DNA of 13,993 nt. It comes from Sutterella sp. Its GTDB lineage: Bacteria; Pseudomonadota; Gammaproteobacteria; Burkholderiales; Burkholderiaceae_F. The stretch covers positions 1 through 13,993 of the forward strand of contig DNLN01000044.1 of assembly GCA_003488465.1 (NCBI GenBank). The letters are read 5' to 3'. Within the stretch, counting starts at the first letter, position 1. Each line of letters opens with the position of its first letter. A program made the translations under genes and the position numbers. The notes beneath the pieces are model-generated. The model was given only the letters and a program-made list of their open reading frames with translations. It was not told the origin of the DNA and made no database searches. This document shows positions 8,037 through 13,993 of this stretch, one piece after another.

Positions 8037-10871
8037 ATGCCCCGTCTGCAACTCTCAGAGGTTCCCGAGTATTCGTTTTATGTCAAGCGCTCACTTGAAG
8101 CAATGCGTTTCGGGGCGAGTGCCGAGGAGCAGATGGCCGATCTTGCAAGGCTTGCCGCAGGTCCCGTGACGCGCGAGCAGATGGCCGAGCGGCTCGGAGC
8201 GATCAATGAGCCCGAGGAGATGAATCTGGCCATGCGCAGGCTGCGGCGCGACGTGATGGTGAGCCTCATTGCGCGGGATCTGACGGGAGAAGCCGGATAC
8301 CAGGAGGTCGTCGAGACGATGACGGCCCTTGCCGAGGAGACTGTGAGCCACTGCGTGCGTGTTGAGAGCCGTGCGCTTGCGCGGCGCTTTGGCGTGCCGA
8401 TGTCCGAGCAGGGCGTGCCGCAGGACCTCATCGTGGTCGGCATGGGCAAGCTGGGCGGGGCCGAACTCAACGTGAGTTCGGACATCGACCTCGTGTTCGT
8501 CTATGACGAAGCCGGGGAGACGCAGGCCGTGGGGGAGTTTGCCAATGCAAGGCGCACGCTCACGAATCATGAATTCTTTGAAAAACTGAGCAAGCGGGTC
8601 ATCCCGGCGCTCAACGATCTTGACGGAATCGGTTTTGTCTTCCGGGTGGACATGCGGCTTCGGCCCTTTGGCGATGCAGGCCCCATTGCCGTGAGCATGT
8701 CCATGCTCGAGGAATACCTGTATACGGAAGGCAGGGACTGGGAGCGCTTCGCCTGGCTCAAGGGCCGCGTGATCAGCCGTCCCGTTTTCATGGGAAACGA
8801 GGCGTTCGAGAGTGCGGTGAATGGACTCAATTCGCTCGTACGGCCGTTCGTGTTCCGCAAATATGTCGATTTTTCCGCTATCAGTGCGCTCAGTCGCCTG
8901 CATGAGCTGATCCGCGCCCAGACGATCCGCCGCGAGGCCGGTCGCAATCTCGGAATCAATGTCAAGCTCGGCAAGGGCGGCATTCGCGAAATCGAATTTA
9001 TCACGCAGACCTTCCAGATCATCCGGGGCGGCCGAGAGCGGGAGCTGCGGGGAAAATCCACGCTGCCGATGCTTCAGGCGCTCGCCGAGCACGGAGCGAT
9101 TTCCAGACAGACGGCCGAGCGGCTTGCCGTCGAATACGTTTTTTTGCGAAACCTCGAGCACGCTCTGCAGTACGTGGACGACAAGCAGACGCAGGTGCTT
9201 GGGAATGACGGGCAGGCCCAGGCGCGCATTGCGGCCATGCTCGGCATGCAGCCAGGTCAGATGCTCGAGCGGCTTGAGAGCTGCAGGGAGTTTGTCTCGG
9301 GCACCTTTGACGAAATCTTCCACATCGACAGCTCCATCAACTCGATTCCCGGCTGGCCCGTTGGCTGGCATACGGGGGACGAAGAGGGCGTTTCGGCGCT
9401 TGAGGGCAAACTGCGGGAGCTTGGGTATGCCGATCCCCGGGCGCTTGCCGAACGCGTGAGCAAACTGCTCAACACAAGGCTCAAGAGTTCCCGTTCGGCC
9501 GACGCCAAAACGCAATTCACGCGGTTTGTCGTGCATCTTGCTGACCACGCCAACGAGTGGGCGCGCGAGGCCGTGGGGGGTGTCTCGGGTGATGAGGTCT
9601 TCCACCGATATCTGGAACTGCTCGAGGTCGTCGTCGGACGCACGACGTACGTGGCGCTCCTCAATCAGTATCCGAGCGCCGCGGCCCGCGTCGGCAAGAT
9701 CCTTGCCGTGAGCCGCTGGGCTGCGCAGTACATCACTGCGCACCCGCTGTTGCTGGACGAACTCGTCGACGGCCGCGGCAGGCAGGTCGACGACTATACG
9801 CCGGTTGACTGGAGCGGCTGGCTCGATGACCTGCGCCGGGAGATGATCGCCAGCGAGGGGGATCAGGAGCGGCAGATGAATCTGCTGCGCGATGCGCACC
9901 ATGCAGCGGTGTTCCGGCTGCTGCTTGCCGACCTGGACGGCCGGCTTACGGTCGAGCGGCTTGCCGACCAGCTCTCGGCACTTGCTGACGCCGTGCTCAG
10001 TCTTGTCCTTGACCTGGCCTGGCACAGCATTCCCACGCGGCACATCGATCAGCCCAGATTCGCCGTTATCGGTTACGGCAAGCTGGGTGGCAAGGAACTC
10101 GGGTACGCCTCGGATCTTGACATCATCTTCCTTTACGACGATCCGAGCGAGGAGGCGCTCACGAACTATCCCAAGCTCGTGCGCCGCATGATGAGTTGGC
10201 TCACCGTGCAGACGAGTTCGGGAATTCTCTTTGACATCGACATGCGGCTGCGGCCCAACGGCCAGAACGGCCTCATCGCCTCGAGCATGGAGATGTTCCG
10301 CCGCTACCAGAGAAACGAGGACGGCAACGGCGCCTGGCTCTGGGAGCATCAGGCGCTCACCCGGGCCAGGTTCTGCGCTGGCGACCCCGAGGTGGGGGCG
10401 GCTTTTGAAAAGGAGCGCAGCTTCATTCTCACGCAGCCGAGAAACCGCGATGAGGTCGTGCGGGCCGTGATCGAGATGCGCAGCAAGATGCTCGACGGGC
10501 ATCCCAATGCGACGGAGCTTTTTGACGTCAAGCACGACCGGGGCGGCATGGTGGACATTGAATTCATCGTCCAGGCGCTCGTGCTTGCGCACGCGCACGA
10601 TCATCCCGAGTTGGTCAACAACTTCGGCAACACATTGCTTTTGGAGATGGCCGGGCGTCTGGGACTCATTCCGGAGCAGTACGCGGCGAAAGCGCCTCTT
10701 GCCTACCGCAAGTATCGGAATATTCAAAGACGGCATCGGCTGCTCAACGAAGCTGAAGGCCGGGCGGTGCGCGTTCCGCTCGATGAAGTGCGCGAGGAGC
10801 GCGATCTCGTGCTCAGACTCTGGGAACTTGTGATGGGCTCAGCCGAGCCAGTGCGCAACCGAGTACAATGA
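8037..10871 (+). CDS. glnE: Bifunctional glutamine synthetase adenylyltransferase/adenylyl-removing enzyme GlnE
   Basis: The 944-residue product is the same length as E. coli GlnE. It contains two nucleotidyltransferase domains. The N-terminal domain, which removes AMP from glutamine synthetase, has GMGKLGGAELNVSSDIDL from residue 135 (acidic pair D149, D151). The C-terminal domain, which adds AMP, has GYGKLGGKELGYASDLDI from residue 679 (D693, D695). Each is followed by its helical domain, including the RLRPFG (N half) and RLRPNGQNG (C half) stretches. GlnE is cytoplasmic and is steered by PII protein and glutamine to switch glutamine synthetase activity with nitrogen supply. The ATG at 8037 has AGGA six bases upstream. 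All metal-binding acidic residues I can place are present, so it should be active in both directions. The M20 hydrolase gene follows 83 bases downstream without a clear terminator between. Confidence 0.97.
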   Translation: MPRLQLSEVPEYSFYVKRSLEAMRFGASAEEQMADLARLAAGPVTREQMAERLGAINEPEEMNLAMRRLRRDVMVSLIARDLTGEAGYQEVVETMTALAEETVSHCVRVESRALARRFGVPMSEQGVPQDLIVVGMGKLGGAELNVSSDIDLVFVYDEAGETQAVGEFANARRTLTNHEFFEKLSKRVIPALNDLDGIGFVFRVDMRLRPFGDAGPIAVSMSMLEEYLYTEGRDWERFAWLKGRVISRPVFMGNEAFESAVNGLNSLVRPFVFRKYVDFSAISALSRLHELIRAQTIRREAGRNLGINVKLGKGGIREIEFITQTFQIIRGGRERELRGKSTLPMLQALAEHGAISRQTAERLAVEYVFLRNLEHALQYVDDKQTQVLGNDGQAQARIAAMLGMQPGQMLERLESCREFVSGTFDEIFHIDSSINSIPGWPVGWHTGDEEGVSALEGKLRELGYADPRALAERVSKLLNTRLKSSRSADAKTQFTRFVVHLADHANEWAREAVGGVSGDEVFHRYLELLEVVVGRTTYVALLNQYPSAAARVGKILAVSRWAAQYITAHPLLLDELVDGRGRQVDDYTPVDWSGWLDDLRREMIASEGDQERQMNLLRDAHHAAVFRLLLADLDGRLTVERLADQLSALADAVLSLVLDLAWHSIPTRHIDQPRFAVIGYGKLGGKELGYASDLDIIFLYDDPSEEALTNYPKLVRRMMSWLTVQTSSGILFDIDMRLRPNGQNGLIASSMEMFRRYQRNEDGNGAWLWEHQALTRARFCAGDPEVGAAFEKERSFILTQPRNRDEVVRAVIEMRSKMLDGHPNATELFDVKHDRGGMVDIEFIVQALVLAHAHDHPELVNNFGNTLLLEMAGRLGLIPEQYAAKAPLAYRKYRNIQRRHRLLNEAEGRAVRVPLDEVREERDLVLRLWELVMGSAEPVRNRVQ

Positions 10872-10939
10872 TCCGCGTTTTTGTTTCAGCCCATCGACCG
10901 CAGCAGTTAAAAGGCCGCTGGACAGAACCCTGTTTTTAA

Positions 10940-10951
10940 AAGGATATCCTT
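10940..10951 (+). promoter_or_regulatory. Palindromic ribosome binding site of the M20 hydrolase
   Basis: AAGGATATCCTT is a perfect 12-base palindrome ending three bases before the ATG at 10955. It contains the only good Shine-Dalgarno match (AAGGA). Its two halves are complementary, but a hairpin would have almost no loop, so self-pairing is more likely between molecules or with a protein. It may be chance. Confidence 0.3.
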
Positions 10952-10954
10952 GAA

Positions 10955-12058
10955 ATGAAACTCGATGTTGTCAAGGTCTGGCAGGATCTGCACAAGATGC
11001 CCGAACTCGGCTTTCAAGAAGTGCGCACCAGTGCTTACATTGCCGATGTCATGGAAAAGCTTGGCTACGAGGTTACCCGAGGCTTTGGCGGTACGACGGC
11101 TGTCGTGTGCTACAAGCGTGGCGCCGAGCCCGGCCCCACGCTGATGCTGCGCGCCGACATGGATGCGCTGCCCTATCCGAATCCGGACGGCTCGATCGAG
11201 TGCGTCCATGCTTGCGGACATGACAGCCACTGCGCCATGCTGCTCACGGCTGCGGCCGAACTCGCCGACAAGGTTAAGCGCGGCACGCTCAAGATTCTGT
11301 TTCAGCCTGGCGAGGAGACGCTCAAGGGCGCCGTCGCTCTCGTTGACAAGGGCATTCTCGATGACGTGGACATTGCCCTCGGCATGCACATCCGCCCGAT
11401 TCAGGACGTTCCGGCAGGTGACATGTGCGCTGCCGTGCGCCATACCTCCTCAACCTTCATCGGCATCAACATCAAGGGCAGAACCTCCCACGCTTCCCGT
11501 CCGCATCTTGGCGTGAACTGCGCAGAGGCCGCCGCGCTCATCACCAATGCGGTGAGCATGATCAAGATCGATCCGGCCGTGGTCTGGTCCGCCAAGGTGA
11601 CGGGCATTGTCGCCCAGGCGGCAGCGCACAACATCATTCCGGATGAGGCGCAGGTCTGGCTCGACTGCCGCGCCGGCACGAACGAGGCGATGAACGAGAT
11701 CATCGAGAAGGTGAAGGCCGCCGCCGAGTTTGGTGCGAAGAGTGTTGGCGCCACGGCCGAGGTCTTCTTCCCGGGCGTCGTTCTTCCCGCTGCCGTCTAT
11801 GACGATGACCTCACGGCCGAAGTTGCCGAGGAAATCGTCAAGGCTGTCGGTAAAGAGCACCTTGCCAAGGATTGCGGAGGCGGTGGAGAGGACTTCCACT
11901 TCTTCAAGTTCAAGAAGCCTTCGATCAAGGCTGCATACTTCGGCGTGGGCGTCGGCGCCGCGCCCGGCCTGCATGCCCGCAACATGAGCTTTGATCCGCA
12001 GTACCTGCCCAACGGCGTCAAGGTGCTGGTCGGCATGGCGCTGCGCAAGGTCGGCTAG
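10955..12058 (+). CDS. M20D family metallo-amidohydrolase (aminoacylase/hippurate hydrolase type)
   Basis: The 367-residue protein is a two-domain M20D peptidase-like amidohydrolase. The family removes acyl groups from N-acyl amino acids or cleaves small peptide-like amides. The dinuclear metal set is complete by family comparison: C87 and H89 in ACGHD, E121 in QPGEE (with E120 as the likely general base), H145 in GMHIRP, and H340 in LHARNMSFD. RADMDALP (66-73) precedes them. The lid or dimerisation domain spans about 165-280 and includes GRTSHASRPHLGVN (175-188). It is a little shorter than many homologues (about 390), mainly in the N-terminal region and the loop before ACGHD. No signal peptide is visible, so it is cytoplasmic. 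Substrate cannot be told. It follows glnE by 83 bases, and its neighbours on the other side are a regulator and a LysE-type exporter, which would suit amino-acid handling. Confidence 0.88.
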   Translation: MKLDVVKVWQDLHKMPELGFQEVRTSAYIADVMEKLGYEVTRGFGGTTAVVCYKRGAEPGPTLMLRADMDALPYPNPDGSIECVHACGHDSHCAMLLTAAAELADKVKRGTLKILFQPGEETLKGAVALVDKGILDDVDIALGMHIRPIQDVPAGDMCAAVRHTSSTFIGINIKGRTSHASRPHLGVNCAEAAALITNAVSMIKIDPAVVWSAKVTGIVAQAAAHNIIPDEAQVWLDCRAGTNEAMNEIIEKVKAAAEFGAKSVGATAEVFFPGVVLPAAVYDDDLTAEVAEEIVKAVGKEHLAKDCGGGGEDFHFFKFKKPSIKAAYFGVGVGAAPGLHARNMSFDPQYLPNGVKVLVGMALRKVG

Positions 12059-12083
12059 GAGCCGTTCGATCTCAATGCGCAAG

Positions 12084-12109
12084 GAAGGGGCTGCCGCGGC
12101 GGCCCCTTC
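12084..12109. terminator. GC-rich hairpin between convergent M20 hydrolase and LysR genes
   Basis: GAAGGGGC (12084-12091) and GCCCCTTC (12102-12109) form a perfect 8-base stem that can be extended inward by a wobble and two further pairs. It fills most of the 54-base gap between two genes that end toward each other. It can form on both strands, but neither side has a real run of T, so it would be a weak or bidirectional terminator. Confidence 0.55.
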
Positions 12110-12112
12110 GCG

Positions 12113-13018
12113 TTAGAGGACCACGCCGAGCGCCTGGAGCACCGTGTCGCGGTGCACGGAGTGTACGGCCGGATTCCAGACGGCCGTGAGCGCAAGAGTG
12201 GCGCGTGTGTTCTTGATCGCCTTGGCTACGGCAGCCTGCGGAATCCACTTCACAAAACTCTCGGGAATGAGGGCCGTGCCCTGGCCGCAGCACACGAAGG
12301 CGATCTGCTGCATCACCGACCCCATCTCGTAGCGGATGTCAGGCGTAAAGCCGTTGTCCTTGCACAGACCGTACAGTGCGTCAAAGTAGTTCGGGGAGGT
12401 CGTGCGGGGTGTGAACACCCAGGCTTCCTGCTTGAGATCGTCCCAGGTGATGTTTTCGACGTTGGCAAGGGGATGCGTCTTGGAAAAGAGCACGACGGGC
12501 TTTTCGAGCCGCAGGCAGAAGGATTTCAAACCGGCCTTGGAGACCGATCCGCAGTAACCGATGGCAAAGGAGACGTCGTTGTTGGCGACCGCGTCTTCGA
12601 TTTCGACCGAGTCGATGCTCTTGGTGTACACGGCAATGAGCGGATGCTCGTTGCGGACCCGCGCGATGCAGGCCGGCACCCATTCGAGCATGGCCTCGGT
12701 GACGGCGCCGATGGTGACGATGCCCCTTTGACCGCCGCGGATTTGCTTGAGCGATCGGTCGAGCTGCTCGGCCTGGGAGATGAACTTCTGCACTTCCGGC
12801 AGAAAGGCAAGGCCTGTGCTGGTGAGCTTCACGCCGCGCGGCGAGCGCTCGAGCAGCCGCACGCGAAGCCGATTCTCGAGTTCGTCGATCTGCGCCGTGA
12901 GAGGCGGCTGGGAGATGTTCAGGCGCGTTGCAGCCCGGCGAAAACTTCCTTCTTCGCACACAACGGCGAAAAGCAGCAACTGACGGATGGTTCGGTAGTC
13001 AAATCGACTGACAGGCAA
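12113..13018 (-). CDS. LysR family transcriptional regulator
   Basis: The 301-residue protein has the classic LysR N-terminal winged helix-turn-helix at about 10-70. It reads LLLFAVVCEEGSFRRAATRLNISQPPLTAQIDELE, cited here in parts: LLLFAVVCEEGSF, RRAATRLNISQPPL and TAQIDELE. A linker helix and a periplasmic-binding-protein-like effector domain follow, with GIVTIGAVTEAMLEWVP starting it. The FRRAA/SQPPLTAQI wording resembles the CatM/BenM branch. I chose TTG at 13018 because a full GGAGG stands six bases upstream. Another in-frame TTG at 13063 would add 15 residues with no comparable site, and it would run through the GGAGG itself. It is divergent from a LysE-type exporter, the standard layout for a LysR protein controlling its neighbour and itself. 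The effector is unknown. Confidence 0.93.
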   Translation of the reverse strand: MPVSRFDYRTIRQLLLFAVVCEEGSFRRAATRLNISQPPLTAQIDELENRLRVRLLERSPRGVKLTSTGLAFLPEVQKFISQAEQLDRSLKQIRGGQRGIVTIGAVTEAMLEWVPACIARVRNEHPLIAVYTKSIDSVEIEDAVANNDVSFAIGYCGSVSKAGLKSFCLRLEKPVVLFSKTHPLANVENITWDDLKQEAWVFTPRTTSPNYFDALYGLCKDNGFTPDIRYEMGSVMQQIAFVCCGQGTALIPESFVKWIPQAAVAKAIKNTRATLALTAVWNPAVHSVHRDTVLQALGVVL

Positions 13019-13061
13019 GGCTGGCCTCCGGAAAAAATAAAAAGCGGGTGTCTGTTTTTCC

Positions 13062-13074
13062 AATCACGGTGATT
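13062..13074. promoter_or_regulatory. Candidate LysR operator in the regulator/exporter gap
   Basis: AATCAC-G-GTGATT is a perfect 6-1-6 inverted repeat 44 bases upstream of the LysR start. It lies in the 127-base gap (13019-13145) shared with the exporter. On the plus strand a TACAAT box (13109-13114) follows 34 bases later and could be the exporter's -10; no good -35 precedes it, as expected of an activator-dependent promoter. A second palindrome, CAATGCATTG (13111-13120), overlaps that box. Binding by the adjacent LysR protein is an inference from position. Confidence 0.4.
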
Positions 13075-13145
13075 ATCTTTTTGATGCACTCCGATTGCAA
13101 GCGCTCCGTACAATGCATTGCTGTTTCGGGAGCGACATCCATCAA

Positions 13146-13775
13146 ATGAGCAATCTGCCGGTTTATTTCCTTGTGGTCTTCATCACCAGCGTGACTCCGG
13201 GCGCCGGAGTCCTGTACACCGTATCGAGCGGCTTGCGAGGCGGCTTGAGGACGATGATTTTTGCTCCGCTCGGCAACCTGATGGGTGTCACGACGGTCTC
13301 GGCCATCTCGGCAACGGGACTTGGGGCGATGATCGCCGCATCCCCAGCGTTGTACGCCGTGCTGCAACTTGCAGGCGCTGGAGTGCTGTTTTGGCTGGGG
13401 TGGAGGAACTTTTCCGCACCCGCGCTGGATCTTGCCCGGATGGGTGCCGCGGTAGACGAGCGACGCAGCAGCGGACGGGACATTTTCCTCGGAGCGGCGC
13501 TTTTGCAGGCCACCAATCCCATGCTGATCGTGTTCCTGCTCTCGCTTTTCCCGCAGTTCATCGAGCCTCAGGGCAGCTATGCGGTGCAGGCGACACTGCT
13601 CATTGTGATTTTCGCTGGCGTGTGTTTTTGCGTGCACATCGCGTACAGCTTTCTGGCGGCCTACGGCAGCAGATACCTCTCTGGGCCCCGGTTCAGCTGG
13701 TGGCTGAACCGGGTGAGCGCCGTGCTCTTCTGGCTGCTCGGGCTCTCGGTTGTCTGGAAGGCGCTTGCCGGCTAA
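13146..13775 (+). CDS. LysE family amino-acid exporter
   Basis: The 209-residue membrane protein has the LysE/RhtB length and five to six hydrophobic helices. The first helix carries ITSVTPGAGVLYTVSSGLRGG, cited as TPGAGVLY (17-24), equivalent to the family's TPGP motif. A NPMLIVFLLSLFPQFI stretch matches the conserved central helix motif. Such proteins export amino acids or related small molecules through the inner membrane; the substrate cannot be read here. I chose ATG at 13146 because it gives the family N-terminus and lies after the possible -10 box at 13109. Starts at 13095 (TTG) or 13113 (ATG) would add a non-hydrophobic, Cys/His-containing lead. A GGAG lies about 13 bases upstream, which is far. 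The gene is divergent from the LysR regulator, its likely controller, and its TAA interlocks with the TAG of the convergent oligopeptidase gene. Confidence 0.88.
   Translation: MSNLPVYFLVVFITSVTPGAGVLYTVSSGLRGGLRTMIFAPLGNLMGVTTVSAISATGLGAMIAASPALYAVLQLAGAGVLFWLGWRNFSAPALDLARMGAAVDERRSSGRDIFLGAALLQATNPMLIVFLLSLFPQFIEPQGSYAVQATLLIVIFAGVCFCVHIAYSFLAAYGSRYLSGPRFSWWLNRVSAVLFWLLGLSVVWKALAG
13687..13713. repeat. Perfect 11-base inverted repeat inside the LysE-type gene
   Basis: CCCGGTTCAGC (13687-13697) and GCTGAACCGGG (13703-13713) are perfectly complementary around a 5-base spacer. It lies in the coding region about 60 bases before the stop, over the last hydrophobic helix region. No run of T follows, so I do not call it a terminator. 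Confidence 0.6.
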
Positions 13776-13785
13776 TCAGCCGGCA
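13766..13785. terminator. Hairpin spanning interlocked stop codons of LysE-type exporter and oligopeptidase
   Basis: TGCCGGCT (13766-13773) and AGCCGGCA (13778-13785) form a perfect 8-base stem with an AATC loop. The plus-strand TAA (13773-13775) and the minus-strand TAG (13774-13772) both lie at its top. No run of T follows on either side, so its terminator strength is uncertain. Confidence 0.4.
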
Positions 13786-13993
13786 GCCCCACCATGCCGG
13801 TGTGGCGCAGGAGTGCGTCAATCCGGGGATCCCTGCCGCGGAAGGCGCGGAAGCTCTCGATCGCATCGCGGCTCGCACCGCGGGAAATCACCTCATCAAG
13901 CCAGCGCTTGCCGGTCGACTTGTTAAAGAGCCCTTCCTCTTCAAAGGCGCTGAAGGCGTCGGCCGAGAGCACCTCGGCCCACTTGTAGCTGTA
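13772..13993 (-). CDS. prlC: Oligopeptidase A (M3 family zinc metallopeptidase), C-terminal end, runs off right edge
   Basis: Only the last 73 residues are inside the window, read on the minus strand with no start visible. They open with YSYKWAEVLSADAFSAFEEE and continue with NKSTGKRW, SRGASRD and FRGRDPRIDALLRH. This series is characteristic of the C-terminus of thimet-type M3 peptidases and is closest, as I recall it, to oligopeptidase A (PrlC/OpdA) rather than dipeptidyl carboxypeptidase (Dcp). The HEXXH zinc site would lie outside the window. The enzyme is a cytoplasmic oligopeptide-degrading peptidase, in E. coli also linked to signal-peptide breakdown. Its TAG overlaps the TAA of the convergent exporter gene by two bases. 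Confidence 0.8.
   Translation of the reverse strand, partial: YSYKWAEVLSADAFSAFEEEGLFNKSTGKRWLDEVISRGASRDAIESFRAFRGRDPRIDALLRHTGMVGLPAD

Noticed and set aside
8091..10736. Open frame of 881 codons antisense to glnE
   Set aside because: It is fully inside glnE on the other strand. Its translation is rich in His, Arg and Asp without any recognisable domain. Long antisense frames are expected in GC-rich genes when the strands' third positions line up this way.
10872..10954. Possible terminator after glnE (ACAG-AACC-CTGT then TTTT near 10922-10937)
   Set aside because: A four-pair stem is too weak for a terminator despite the T run; it may be chance.
12152..13072. 306-codon plus-strand frame over the LysR gene
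   Set aside because: Same kind of antisense shadow; the LysR helix-turn-helix and effector domain are clear on the minus strand.
13095..13145. N-terminal extension of the LysE-type exporter to TTG 13095 or ATG 13113
   Set aside because: It would place a polar, Cys/His-containing lead before the first helix and run through the probable -10 box.
1..13993. Search for CRISPR arrays, tRNA, rRNA, insertion sequences or prophage genes
   Set aside because: No spaced direct repeats, no cloverleaf, and no transposase or integrase motifs were seen; every stretch over 300 bases is accounted for by coding sequence.

Overview
This window is an ordinary-looking, GC-rich (roughly 60 % by eye) chromosomal segment with dense coding on both strands. 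A full-length GlnE, a YhdP-type AsmA protein, a CNNM/CBS protein, an oligopeptidase A C-terminus, a LysR regulator and a LysE exporter together point to a Gram-negative proteobacterium. The glnE/yhdP divergent pair is what I expect in Betaproteobacteria (Burkholderiales). A gut genus of the Sutterellaceae type would fit, but that finer placement is an inference from general resemblance. I see no phage, transposase, tRNA, rRNA or CRISPR array.

Layout. Bases 1-1022 (minus) hold the N-terminal 340 residues of a CNNM/CBS-domain membrane protein that runs off the left edge. A 229-base divergent gap leads to uppP (1252-2079, plus). Converging on uppP is a minus-strand lipid block: a CdsA-like cytidylyltransferase (2171-3130), translationally coupled to a PlsC-like acyltransferase (3127-3744), and upstream of both the giant envelope protein YhdP (3904-7917). 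Divergent from yhdP is glnE (8037-10871, plus), followed 83 bases later by an M20 amidohydrolase (10955-12058, plus). A LysR regulator (12113-13018, minus) is divergent from a LysE-family exporter (13146-13775, plus). The exporter overlaps tail-to-tail with the C-terminal end of an M3 oligopeptidase (13772-13993, minus), which runs off the right edge.

How the genes may work together. The first 8 kb is dominated by envelope lipid functions: undecaprenyl carrier recycling (UppP), phospholipid precursor steps (PlsC-like and CdsA-like) and inner-to-outer membrane phospholipid movement (YhdP). The second half is nitrogen and amino-acid related: control of glutamine synthetase (GlnE), an amide-bond hydrolase, a regulator/exporter pair and a peptidase.

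The point most worth a second look is the CdsA-like protein. It has the length and overall fold-type sequence of the family, but its C-terminal signature is altered: LER instead of LDR, followed by Ala-Pro where Asp-Ser is usual. Its central motif is also eroded. It sits in a tight unit with an acyltransferase, directly downstream of yhdP. A second pattern is that all three convergent gene junctions carry GC-rich inverted repeats, and at two of them the stop codons lie inside the hairpin.
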